Source: Candidatus Brocadiia bacterium (GTDB taxonomy: Bacteria; Planctomycetota; PUPC01; DSUN01). From it: DNA of 10,306 bases. The notes beneath the pieces are model-generated. The model was not told where the DNA came from, did no database searches, and saw only the letters and a program-made list of their open reading frames with translations. The stretch lies in the NCBI GenBank assembly GCA_016782825.1, contig JADHXT010000094.1, forward strand, positions 1 to 10,306. Direction: 5' to 3'. Numbering within the stretch: the first letter of the stretch is position 1; each line of letters begins with the position of its first letter. The position numbers and the translations under genes are program-made. Below are positions 1 through 6,940 of this stretch, in pieces.

Positions 1-551
1 AGCACGAACGCGGAGGCCACGGACCCGAGCACCAGGTACTTGAACGACGCTTCGAGCTCGTCGCGCTCCGTGCCAAAGGCCACGAGCGCATAGGACGCCA
101 CGGCAGCCACCTCGAGGAACACGTAGAGATTGAACAGGTCGCCCGCGAGCACCACGCCGTTCATCCCCGCGAGCATGACGAAGAAGAGGCTGAAGTACAG
201 CCCCGGCGCCGTGAAGCGGCCGATGTAGCGGAACGAGAACAGCACCGCGGCGAGCGCGACGGTGTTTACGGTGATGAGCATCAGACGGCTGAAGCCATCG
301 CACGCCAAGGCGATGCCCATGGCCCTGCCCCCTTGCCCCGTCCAGCCGCCCACCCACAGGCTCACCGAGCTGCCGTCGCCCAGCGGCAGGCGCAGCAGGT
401 TGAAGGCCATGGCCGTGGTGAACACCGCGGCCAGGCCCGCGATGAGGTTGATGGCCCACTCCCCTGCCCTCGCCTTGTGGATGATGGGGAGCACGAAGGC
501 CGCGGCCAGCGGCACGGCAACCAGGAGCGGGAGGGCCTGAGAGATGACCAC
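1..551 (-). CDS. mnhD: Mrp/Mbh antiporter subunit D (MnhD/MbhH family), 3' end outside window
   Basis: Membrane subunit of the proton-conducting antiporter family (MnhD, MbhH, NuoN-like), expected to form an H+ or Na+ path across the cytoplasmic membrane. I translated the 183 visible codons directly from the minus strand and found no stop. They are strongly hydrophobic with several membrane segments, and include the family-typical stretches FRYIGRF, GMNGVVLAGDLFNLYVFLE and ASFKYLVLGS. The family is usually about 480-500 residues, so more than half lies beyond the left edge. The start is GTG at 549-551, four bases after the stop of the preceding mnhC, with GAGGG seven bases upstream. This is the second antiporter-type subunit in the operon, after the NuoL-like one at 1940-3841. 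Family assignment is secure; the transported ion cannot be read from the sequence. Confidence 0.9.
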   Translation of the reverse strand, partial: MVISQALPLLVAVPLAAAFVLPIIHKARAGEWAINLIAGLAAVFTTAMAFNLLRLPLGDGSSVSLWVGGWTGQGGRAMGIALACDGFSRLMLITVNTVALAAVLFSFRYIGRFTAPGLYFSLFFVMLAGMNGVVLAGDLFNLYVFLEVAAVASYALVAFGTERDELEASFKYLVLGSVASAFV

Positions 552-555
552 AGGG

Positions 556-930
556 CTACCCTCGCAGGGAACGGATACGGGACAGATCGAACGTGCCATA
601 CTTCTCGTGCAGCCGCAGAGCCATCGCCACCATGAGCGCTACGACGCCGAGGCCAATGACGATCGACGTGAGGATCAGTGCCTGCGGCGTGGGGTCGGCC
701 GCCGTGGCGGCAAAGGCCGCCGCGTCCTGCCCCCTGGTCAGGATGGGGGCCACCACGCCCGCCTCGCTCGCGCGGTACGTCATCAGCAAGAGGAACAGGT
801 TGACGGCGTGCTCCATGATCATGATGCCCACGATGATCTTCACCACGTTCTTCTTGCACGACACGGCGTACACGCCGACGGCGAGCACCAGGATCGCCAG
901 GATATAGGGCATCGTGCCGGGCTGAATCAT
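556..930 (-). CDS. mnhC: Mrp antiporter subunit C (MnhC/MbhG; NuoK-like)
   Basis: Small integral membrane subunit of the Mrp-type antiporter module, homologous to NuoK of complex I. The 124 residues form three hydrophobic helices: about 7-24, 29-52 and 84-108. The second carries the family-type run KKNVVKIIVGIMIMEHAVN, with a membrane-embedded Glu at residue 40 where NuoK has a functionally important Glu. The loop from 53 to 82 is longer and more polar than in NuoK, as is usual in MnhC. The C-terminal tail is charged. The ATG overlaps the stop of mnhB in an ATGA arrangement, with GGGAG about nine bases upstream at 940-944, so the two are probably translationally coupled. Length fits MnhC (about 110-125 residues). 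Ion specificity is unknown. Confidence 0.92.
   Translation of the reverse strand: MIQPGTMPYILAILVLAVGVYAVSCKKNVVKIIVGIMIMEHAVNLFLLLMTYRASEAGVVAPILTRGQDAAAFAATAADPTPQALILTSIVIGLGVVALMVAMALRLHEKYGTFDLSRIRSLRG
559..563 (-). promoter_or_regulatory. Ribosome binding site for mnhD
   Basis: GAGGG on the minus strand lies at the very end of mnhC, just before its TAG stop, and seven bases before the GTG at 551. It supports the GTG start and suggests translational coupling with mnhC. Confidence 0.6.
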
Positions 931-1367
931 GTCGTCTTACTCCCGGGACGGAAGAGCGAGAGAGCCAGGAAGGCGCCAAACAGGCACGCCCCCACCTTGA
1001 TGCCGATGGCCACGTTGCACGGGAGGATGATCCCGCCATCGGTGAGCAGGAAGTCCGGTTTGCCGCCAACCAGCACGTTGCTGAAAAACACGCCGCCGTA
1101 GTATCCCAACACCGTGCCGATGAACAGGAAGGCGAGCGCCCCCACGCAGTCGTACACCGTGGCCGTCTTCTCGCCCACGAGGCCCGTCACAAACTCACGG
1201 CCGAACGCCAGGCACAGGAGGATCAGCCCGCAGGCCAGGATCACGCCCCCGGGGAAGCCGCCGCCGGGCGACAGGTGGCCGTGGAACACGACGTGTGCGC
1301 CGAAGATGGCGATGAATCCCGCCACCAGCGCGGTCACTTCTTTCACGATGGGGGTCATGCCTTTCAT
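927..1367 (-). CDS. mnhB: Mrp antiporter subunit B (MnhB/MbhF family)
   Basis: Integral membrane subunit of the MnhB/MbhF family, 146 residues from the ATG at 1365-1367. The family hallmark HGHLSPGGGFPGGV is present at about residues 29-42, followed by hydrophobic helices and a predicted extracytoplasmic loop with VGGKPDFLLTDGGI. In Mrp antiporters and Mbh hydrogenases this subunit sits beside MnhC and the MrpA C-terminal domain, and the same order is kept here. An open frame continues upstream of this ATG, but the ATG overlaps the TGA of the preceding gene (ATGA) and has AGGAAG five bases upstream, and homology begins here, so the longer frame is not real coding sequence. Confidence 0.92.
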   Translation of the reverse strand: MKGMTPIVKEVTALVAGFIAIFGAHVVFHGHLSPGGGFPGGVILACGLILLCLAFGREFVTGLVGEKTATVYDCVGALAFLFIGTVLGYYGGVFFSNVLVGGKPDFLLTDGGIILPCNVAIGIKVGACLFGAFLALSLFRPGSKTT

Positions 1368-1924
1368 GCGTTCTTCCTGCCCACTTTGCGGAGGAGCACG
1401 TAGGTGCCGATGACGGCGGCGAAGATCACCGTGGCCTCGCCGAGGGTGTCGTACGCCCGGAAGTCGAGCAACACGCCCATCACGGCGTTGGGAGAGCCGG
1501 TGCTGGCGAACGACTGCTCGAGATACTGCGCGCCCATCGTGCCGGCGCCCACCTTGGCGTCGGCGAGCAGCGGCTGCCCGAAGGGACGCAGTCCGACGAA
1601 GCCGACCGCGCACACCACGACCAGGAAGGCCGCGAAGGCGAGGCCCATGGCCGTCGCCGCGTCGGAGGGGTGTGCGTCGACCGTCTCATCCTGCCGCGTG
1701 ACGACCACACGGATGAGGACGATCAGACACAGCACCTCCACCACCACCTGGGTGATCGAGATGTCGGGGGCGCCCACCAGCAGTGCGATGACGGACAACG
1801 CCGCCCCGACGGCGCTCACGGAGATGACCGTCGACAGCAGGTCCCGCGCCTCGATGGCAATGATCGAGCCGAGGAACATGAAGGCGATCAGGGCGTAGAC
1901 GGCAACAGTGGGGTCGAACACCAC
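1364..1924 (-). CDS. Fused MbhD (DUF4040) and MbhE-like subunit (MrpA C-terminal homologue)
   Basis: Integral membrane protein of 186 residues matching two antiporter pieces that are separate genes in Pyrococcus Mbh and form the C-terminus of MrpA elsewhere. Residues about 1-80 are the DUF4040/MbhD part, with GAPDISITQVVVEV at 51-64 and its conserved membrane Glu at 63. Residues about 92-186 are the MbhE part, ending in DFRAYDTLGEATVIFAA at 154-170, a hallmark of the MrpA/MbhE C-terminus. A charged linker (RQDETVDAHPSD) separates them. Known biology: this block helps couple the hydrogenase or antiporter halves in Mbh and Mrp. The start is GTG at 1922-1924, or the adjacent GTG at 1919-1921; GGAGG at 1930-1934 serves either. 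It begins 15 bases after the NuoL-like gene ends. Confidence 0.88.
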   Translation of the reverse strand: MVFDPTVAVYALIAFMFLGSIIAIEARDLLSTVISVSAVGAALSVIALLVGAPDISITQVVVEVLCLIVLIRVVVTRQDETVDAHPSDAATAMGLAFAAFLVVVCAVGFVGLRPFGQPLLADAKVGAGTMGAQYLEQSFASTGSPNAVMGVLLDFRAYDTLGEATVIFAAVIGTYVLLRKVGRKNA

Positions 1925-1929
1925 AGGGT

Positions 1930-1934
1930 CCTCC
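1930..1934 (-). promoter_or_regulatory. Ribosome binding site for the MbhD/E fusion gene
   Basis: A perfect GGAGG on the minus strand lies five bases before the GTG at 1924 and eight before the GTG at 1921. It fixes the start region of a gene that has no ATG near its N-terminus. Confidence 0.65.
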
Positions 1935-1939
1935 AGCGG

Positions 1940-3841
1940 TCAGCCCAGGGCCAGAATCACGGCCAGGATCGCCCCCAGGCCCAGCGCGCACCAGCCCACG
2001 TAGAGCGGCAGGAGGCCGGTGTGGAGCCGCCGCAGCGCCTCCACCAGGCCGATGCCGTAGGAGCCGCCCACGTGGTACACGTCGAAGGCGCCGCTCTCGG
2101 CATTGTCGTAGAGGGACTCCAGGCCGCCCATCTCGCGCACGGTCATGTAGAAGCCGGTGGCGGGTGCGCGGTGGACCTCGCTCGGACGGTAGTTCACGTC
2201 GCCGCCCAGGTACACGTCGGTCTCGCGGATCTTCACCGAGCGGCCGATCCACACGATCACCGCGCCGGCCACCACGCCCAGCAGCAGAAGCACGGTGGCC
2301 GTGCCCATGGCCTCGGCGGTCCAGGACAGCATCACCTGTGCCTCCGCGTTCTCGATCACGCCAAGTTGCGCGAGCGCCGGCGCCAGCAGATGCTGGGCAG
2401 GCCAGGCGGCGGCGACGCCAAAGCATACACACACGGCCGCCAGGAGAATCATCGGCACGCACATGGACAGCGGCGCCTCCTCAATCCGCTGCTCCTCCAG
2501 CCGCGCAGGGCGGCGCCCCAGGAACACGCCGTAGATCACCTTGACGAACGACGCCAGCGTGAGCGCGCTGCCAAACACCGCGGCGGCGACCAGCAGCAGC
2601 GCCAAGGGCGACTTGAGCGTCAGCACGCCCTGGTAGATGAGCCACTTCGAGGCGAAGCCGTTGAACGGCGGCACCCCACTGATCGACAGGGCGGCAATGG
2701 CCATCGCCGCAAACGTCACGGGCATGGCGCGGGCCAGTCCTCCCAGCTTCTCGAGTTCCGTGGTGCCCGCCTGCCTCTCCACCGCGCCGGCGCCGAGGAA
2801 CAGGCAGCACTTGTAGGTGGCGTGGTTGATCATATGGAAGAGGCCGCCGGCGATGGCCAGCGGGATGCCCGTGCCGATGCCGAGGACCATGTAGCCTACC
2901 TGGCTCACCGCGTGGAACGACAGCAACTTCCGCAGGTCGTGCTGGATCATCGCCATGCCCACGGCGCCAAGGATCGTGGCCGCACCGACGAGCATGAGGA
3001 TCACGCGCAACGTGTTGGGCGTGCCTGGTGCGCCGAGGTCGAAGATCCCGAAGCAGATGACGGCAAGCAGATAGATGCCCAGCAGCTTGTCCAGCGCGGC
3101 CGGCAGCAGCGCCATCACGGGCGTAGGCGCCGCTTCGGCTGCCGCGGGCACCCACGTGTGCAGCGGCATGGCGCCCGCCTTTGCCAGGGCGCCGGCCACG
3201 AGCAGGAGAAACGCCGTCACCATCGCCCCGCCCACGGGCACCACGCGTGCCGAGGCGAGCTCCCCGAGTGAGAGCGTCTTCGTCTGGGTCCAGAGCAGCA
3301 CGATGGCCAGCAGCATGGCACAGTCCGAGAACCCCAGGATGGCGAAGCTCTTGGCCGCCGCCTTCCGCGACACCTCGGCCGGGCCAAGCGTCACCAGGAG
3401 GTAGAGCATGAGCGTCACCACCTCCCAGGCGATGAGCAGCAGCAGCAGGTTGTCGGCCAGCAGGGCGCCCGCCGCGCCCGCGAGCGACCAGAGCACGAAG
3501 GCGTAGTAGCGGCCTTCGTTCAGCCTGCCCGCACACCAACTCGTCGAGTAGAGCACGCACAGCAGGCCGAAGGCCATGGCGGCCACAGTGAGCCAGGCGG
3601 TGAACCCATTGGCGGTGAATGCCAGGGTGAGCTGGAAGCCCCCCACATCGAGCCACGGGATGGCCGTGGAGCGGCGCGGCAACGCGTCCAGGGCCACCAG
3701 CACGGCGGCCCCGAGCGCCGTGGCACTGCCGACCAGCGCGGCGACGCGGCTCGCGGGTGCCATTCGCCGTCCCAGCACGTAGCACAGCAGGCCCCCGATG
3801 GCTGGCGCCAGAAGAATGACGTAGAGCGGCTCGACGTTCAT
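1940..3841 (-). CDS. NuoL/HyfB-like proton-conducting antiporter subunit
   Basis: Large polytopic membrane subunit, 633 residues, of the NuoL/MrpA/HyfB/MbhH family that forms an ion channel in complex I and group 4 hydrogenases. Conserved charged residues are visible in order: Glu140 in LLLIAWEVV, Lys221 and His228 in LAKAGAMPLHTW, Lys305 in HDLRKLLSFH, His336 and His340 in FHMINHATYK, and Lys399 in NGFASKW. These sit at nearly the same positions as the key residues of E. coli NuoL. After the core there is a soluble stretch (about 525-605) with YDNAESGAFDVYHVGG, then a last helix. The ATG at 3839-3841 is preferred over an in-frame GTG six bases upstream because GAGG lies five bases before the ATG and overlaps the stop of the large-subunit gene. 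Which ion moves is not determinable. Confidence 0.92.
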   Translation of the reverse strand: MNVEPLYVILLAPAIGGLLCYVLGRRMAPASRVAALVGSATALGAAVLVALDALPRRSTAIPWLDVGGFQLTLAFTANGFTAWLTVAAMAFGLLCVLYSTSWCAGRLNEGRYYAFVLWSLAGAAGALLADNLLLLLIAWEVVTLMLYLLVTLGPAEVSRKAAAKSFAILGFSDCAMLLAIVLLWTQTKTLSLGELASARVVPVGGAMVTAFLLLVAGALAKAGAMPLHTWVPAAAEAAPTPVMALLPAALDKLLGIYLLAVICFGIFDLGAPGTPNTLRVILMLVGAATILGAVGMAMIQHDLRKLLSFHAVSQVGYMVLGIGTGIPLAIAGGLFHMINHATYKCCLFLGAGAVERQAGTTELEKLGGLARAMPVTFAAMAIAALSISGVPPFNGFASKWLIYQGVLTLKSPLALLLVAAAVFGSALTLASFVKVIYGVFLGRRPARLEEQRIEEAPLSMCVPMILLAAVCVCFGVAAAWPAQHLLAPALAQLGVIENAEAQVMLSWTAEAMGTATVLLLLGVVAGAVIVWIGRSVKIRETDVYLGGDVNYRPSEVHRAPATGFYMTVREMGGLESLYDNAESGAFDVYHVGGSYGIGLVEALRRLHTGLLPLYVGWCALGLGAILAVILALG

Positions 3842-3846
3842 GGCCA

Positions 3847-3850
3847 CCTC
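3847..3850 (-). promoter_or_regulatory. Ribosome binding site for the NuoL-like gene
   Basis: GAGG overlaps the TGA stop of the large-subunit gene (3849-3851) and lies five bases before the ATG at 3841. It decides against the upstream GTG at 3847, which would have no binding site. Confidence 0.55.
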
Positions 3851-5030
3851 AGCATTGCCTGCGGATTCTCTCGGTTTTCGCCCACGAGAGCTGGAGCAGT
3901 TCGTCGTGGGTGATCACGCTCTGCTGGCGGGTATCGTCGCGGATGAGCGACATGCGCTGCGTGCAGCTATAGCACGGGTCCATGGCAGCGACAATGAGCA
4001 TGGCATCGGCCAACTCGGCGCCGATGACGTTGGCTTTGAACGACGGCACGTTCACAAAGGTGGGCGCCCGCACTTTGTAGCGGACGGGTCGGTTGGTGCC
4101 GTCGGAGCGGACGTAGTGGAACGTCTCGCCGCGGGGGGCCTCGGCGTGGCCGATGCCCTCACCTTCGGGCAGCTCGCGCACGTCGGCGCAGATGGGGCCG
4201 GGCTCGATCTGGTCGAGACACTGGCGGATGATCTTGATCGACTCGAAGTTCTCGAGCAGGCGCACGGCGGCCTTGGCAAACACGTCGCCCTCCGGCTGCA
4301 CCACCACCTTCCAGTCCACCTTGTCGTAGGCGGCGTAGGGCTCGGTGTCGCGGATGTCCTGGTTCACACCGGAGCCGCGGGCGGTGGGGCCCGTGACGCC
4401 GTAGGCGACGGCATCGACGTTGCGGAGCACACCCACGCCCTTCGTGCGCGCGTGGATGACTGGATCGTCGATGACGGCGCCCAGGAGCATCTCGGCCTTG
4501 GGCTCGAGCTCGTCCAGGGTCTTGCGGATTGCGGGGAAGACCTCGTCGGGAATGTCGCGGCGCACGCCGCCCACGCGGTGGTTTTCGTAGTGGTTGCGGC
4601 TGCCGCTGACCTTTTCGAACAGGTCGAGGATCGGCTCGCGATACTTCCACGCCCACATGTACACGGTGTTGTAGCCGATGAAGTGGCCGGCCAGCCCCAC
4701 CCACAGCAGGTGGCTGTGCAGCCGTTCGAGCTCGCAAATGAGGGTGCGGATGTACTGCGCCCGCGGCGGGACCTCGCATCCGCAGAGGTCCTCGAGGGCG
4801 TTGCAGAAGGCCATGGGATGCGAGGCCGAGCAGATGCCGCAGACACGGGCGAGGAGAAAGGGAATCTGGTCGTAGGACAGGCCTTCGCACATCTTTTCCA
4901 TGCCGCGATGGTTGTGCGAGATGCGCACATCGGCGTCCACCACGTGCTCGCCTTCCACGTGGAGCTCGAAGCGCAGCGGCTCCTCGAGGATGGGATGGAA
5001 CGGCCCGATGGGCACCACGGTGCGTTTCAT
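3849..5030 (-). CDS. Group 4 [NiFe] hydrogenase large (catalytic) subunit, NuoD-like
   Basis: Catalytic subunit of a membrane-bound [NiFe] hydrogenase, 393 residues, evolving or oxidising H2 on the cytoplasmic side. Both metal-binding motifs are intact. The N-terminal one is RVCGICSASH at 62-71 (Cys64, Cys67, His71). The C-terminal one is DPCYSCTQR at 351-359 (Cys353, Cys356). This pair of Cys motifs separates true group 4 hydrogenases from quinone-reducing NuoD. The segment HNHRGMEKMCEG near 39-50 is typical of the NuoD/HycE/EchE family. Thirty-four residues follow Arg359, starting MSLIRDD; HycE of E. coli is cleaved by its endopeptidase at the matching Arg-Met bond, so a processed tail is likely. 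The ATG overlaps the TGA of nuoC (ATGA), with GAGGAG nine bases upstream at 5040-5045. The frame is open further upstream, but homology starts at this ATG. Confidence 0.96.
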   Translation of the reverse strand: MKRTVVPIGPFHPILEEPLRFELHVEGEHVVDADVRISHNHRGMEKMCEGLSYDQIPFLLARVCGICSASHPMAFCNALEDLCGCEVPPRAQYIRTLICELERLHSHLLWVGLAGHFIGYNTVYMWAWKYREPILDLFEKVSGSRNHYENHRVGGVRRDIPDEVFPAIRKTLDELEPKAEMLLGAVIDDPVIHARTKGVGVLRNVDAVAYGVTGPTARGSGVNQDIRDTEPYAAYDKVDWKVVVQPEGDVFAKAAVRLLENFESIKIIRQCLDQIEPGPICADVRELPEGEGIGHAEAPRGETFHYVRSDGTNRPVRYKVRAPTFVNVPSFKANVIGAELADAMLIVAAMDPCYSCTQRMSLIRDDTRQQSVITHDELLQLSWAKTERIRRQC

Positions 5031-5524
5031 GGCTTGGCGCTCCTCGACGTCTCGGGTGCGCTGGCCTCTTTGGGCTTCTCCACGCGGTCGGGGAAGTCGC
5101 GCCGCAGAGGGAAGACCCCTTCGGGCCACTCGTCGGCCAGAATCAGGCGCCGTGGGTCGGGGTGGTCGACGAACACCACGCCCAGCAGGTCATGGATCTC
5201 CCGCTCGATCCAGTCCGCCGCCGGCAGGAAGGGAGCCACGGAGTCGAGCCGCAGCTCGGGCTTGTTCGCCCACGTGCGGATCGTCACCACCACGCCGTCG
5301 CGGTCCATGCAGTAGTGGTAGAGCACCTCCACGCGATCCCGTGCGTCGCAGCCGGTGGCGGTGGCCAGGCGGCCCTGGAGTTTCTCGAACATGAGGCGGT
5401 TGGCGCGCACGCTGTGCTCGGGCGGCACGTCCACATAGATCCGCTGCGGCGAGCTCACGTGGATTCCACTGCACAACTCGCCCAGTGTATCCTGCACACA
5501 CCCGAGCACGGACTCGTGGGACAT
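5027..5524 (-). CDS. NuoC-like 30 kDa hydrogenase subunit
   Basis: Soluble connecting subunit homologous to NuoC, EchD and the N-terminal part of HycE, 165 residues. It pairs with the large and small subunits in the peripheral arm and holds no cofactor. The family signature is clear at about residues 110-147: EREIHDLLGVVFVDHPDP followed by RRLILADEWPEGVFPLRRD. A polar tail follows, rich in Lys, Glu, Ser and Pro. NuoC and NuoD are separate genes here, as in Ech and Mbh and unlike HycE. The start is the ATG at 5522-5524, with AGGAG seven bases upstream overlapping the stop of the small-subunit gene; a longer open frame upstream carries no homology. Confidence 0.93.
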   Translation of the reverse strand: MSHESVLGCVQDTLGELCSGIHVSSPQRIYVDVPPEHSVRANRLMFEKLQGRLATATGCDARDRVEVLYHYCMDRDGVVVTIRTWANKPELRLDSVAPFLPAADWIEREIHDLLGVVFVDHPDPRRLILADEWPEGVFPLRRDFPDRVEKPKEASAPETSRSAKP

Positions 5525-5531
5525 GCCTTGG

Positions 5532-5536
5532 CTCCT
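5532..5536 (-). promoter_or_regulatory. Ribosome binding site for nuoC-like gene
   Basis: AGGAG shares bases with the TAG stop of the small-subunit gene (5535-5537) and lies seven bases before the ATG at 5524. It selects this ATG within a longer open frame. Confidence 0.6.
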
Positions 5537-5972
5537 ATAGCGCGCCCAGGGCCTTGACGGCGCCCAGGATGATGGCCTCGGGCTTCGGCGGGCAGCCCGG
5601 CACGTAGGCGATGAAGGCATCGGGGTCCACTTCGCGCACCACCTTGTCGGGCGGGCCGGCCATGTGGTAGCCGTCCGCAAAGATGCACATGGAGCAGGCG
5701 CACGAGCCGATGCACAGCATGGCGCACGGCTTCGCCGTCTGGCGGTACACCTCCTGCAAGGCTCCGCGAGCCTGGAGCGTGACGCCGCCCGTGACCAGCA
5801 GGACGTCGGCGTGCCGCGGCGATGGGGCCAGCAGTATGCCGAAGCGCTCGACGTCGAACCTCGGTGTGAGGCAATCGAGGATCTCGATATCGCAGTTGTT
5901 GCAGGCGCCCGTGTTCACGTGGTAGACCCACGGCGACTTCTTGAGTGCCCAACGTTTGAGTGCTGCGAGCAT
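5535..5972 (-). CDS. Group 4 [NiFe] hydrogenase small subunit, NuoB-like
   Basis: Electron-transfer subunit of 145 residues that carries one 4Fe-4S cluster next to the NiFe site, homologous to NuoB, EchC, MbhJ and HycG. The four expected ligands are visible: Cys24 and Cys27 in GACNNCDIE (22-30), Cys91 in IGSC, and Cys127 in VPGCPPKPE. The motif LTPRFDVERFGI is typical of hydrogenases of this group. Oddities are extra cysteines close to the cluster: Cys93 and Cys96 in SCACSMC, plus Cys83 and Cys87 just before. Cys96 occupies a position that is usually Gly (see findings). The ATG at 5970-5972 follows a 31-base gap after the nuoH-like gene, the widest in the window; no strong Shine-Dalgarno stands out (AAGGA 11 bases or AGG seven bases upstream). 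Confidence 0.95.
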   Translation of the reverse strand: MLAALKRWALKKSPWVYHVNTGACNNCDIEILDCLTPRFDVERFGILLAPSPRHADVLLVTGGVTLQARGALQEVYRQTAKPCAMLCIGSCACSMCIFADGYHMAGPPDKVVREVDPDAFIAYVPGCPPKPEAIILGAVKALGAL

Positions 5973-6003
5973 GGCTCCGCCTGTCCTTGAATTGCCGAAG
6001 AGC

Positions 6004-6939
6004 TCAGAAGACGGCCGCGGCCAAGATCACCGCCACCACGGCGATGGGTGTGAGCCCGTACCAGAAGAAACGCATGGCCTGGTCGATCCGCAGGCGCGGG
6101 TTCGTGTTGCGGATGAGGACGAGCAGCACGACCACGAGCACGTACTTCAGTGCCCCGGTCGCCACGCCCGCCGCGCCGCCCGCAAATCCGCCCCAGAACA
6201 CCGTCACCAGGAAGATCGGCATCAGGGCGAACATCATCGCCCGGGTCAGCAGCCAGAGCGCCAGCGGCGGGCCGGAGTACTCGACGTACACGCCCCCCTG
6301 GATCTCCGTCTCCGCCTCGGCCATGTCGAAGGGCACCAGCCCCAGCTTGGCCTGGGTGCACAGCACGCCGATGATGAACCCCACGGCCATGGTGATCTTG
6401 CCCGCCACACCCGCCCCGGCGCTCTGGATGAGCCCTCCAAGATTGAACGTGAAGCCGCTCGCCACCACGGACGTGAGCACGGCGAGCAGCATGGGCAGCT
6501 CGTAGGCGAGCATGAGCTTCATCTCGCGGCTGGCCCCAATCACCGCGTGCGGGTTCGCGGACGACGCTCCGCCGATGATGAGCGCTACCGACGGCACCAT
6601 GAGAAGGTACCAGACGAGGATGAGATCCCCGGGCAGGGTGCGGGAGGGATCGATGTTGGCTGCCCAGAGCAGTGCCGCCGCCACGCAGGCGGCCGCGAAG
6701 CCGATGACGGGGGCCAGCAGGAATCCCGCGCGCCGCGCCTGCCGCGGCACCAGCGTTTCCTTGCCCAGAAGCTTGAGGATGTCGTAGAGTGGCTGAAGAA
6801 GTGGTGGACCTGTGCGCCACTGCACGCGCGCCGTCACCTTGCGGTCGATCCATTTCGACACCAGGCCCGCGACCGCAGTGCCCAGCACGGCAACGACAAA
6901 CACGCCGACTATCCACGCCAGGTCCATCGCGTTGTCCAC
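6004..6939 (-). CDS. NuoH-like membrane anchor subunit (HycD/EchB/MbhM family)
   Basis: Integral membrane subunit that docks the hydrogenase arm onto the membrane and forms part of the first ion path. The 311 residues hold about eight hydrophobic helices. Family motifs are all present: WIDRKVTARVQWRTGPP near 30-46, ASREMKLMLAYELPM at 136-150 (with Glu139 and Glu147), and PFDMAEAETEIQGGVYVEY at 203-221, the charged loop facing the redox arm. Length matches NuoH/HycD (about 300-325). Two starts are possible: GTG at 6937-6939, one base after the stop of the polyferredoxin gene, or ATG at 6925-6927. The ATG has AGGGTGG eight bases upstream, so it may be the true start, giving 307 residues. The hydrogenase identity of the neighbours argues against a quinone-reducing complex I subunit. 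Confidence 0.94.
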   Translation of the reverse strand: MDNAMDLAWIVGVFVVAVLGTAVAGLVSKWIDRKVTARVQWRTGPPLLQPLYDILKLLGKETLVPRQARRAGFLLAPVIGFAAACVAAALLWAANIDPSRTLPGDLILVWYLLMVPSVALIIGGASSANPHAVIGASREMKLMLAYELPMLLAVLTSVVASGFTFNLGGLIQSAGAGVAGKITMAVGFIIGVLCTQAKLGLVPFDMAEAETEIQGGVYVEYSGPPLALWLLTRAMMFALMPIFLVTVFWGGFAGGAAGVATGALKYVLVVVLLVLIRNTNPRLRIDQAMRFFWYGLTPIAVVAVILAAAVF

Positions 6940-6940
6940 C

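Noticed and set aside
1670..3271. 533-codon plus-strand open frame
   Set aside because: Antisense to the NuoL-like gene, with very high Arg, His, Gln and Gly and no domain or membrane pattern. It is a typical GC-rich shadow of a real gene.
3840..5315. 491-codon plus-strand open frame
   Set aside because: Antisense to the large-subunit and nuoC-like genes, which show unmistakable family motifs on the other strand. The low-complexity His/Val/Ala/Asp composition marks it as a shadow.
3849..6939. Ordinary respiratory complex I (nuo) operon
   Set aside because: The NuoD-like protein keeps both NiFe-binding Cys pairs (CGIC and DPCYSC), which quinone-reducing NuoD lacks, and NuoE, F, I, J, M and N are not arranged around it.
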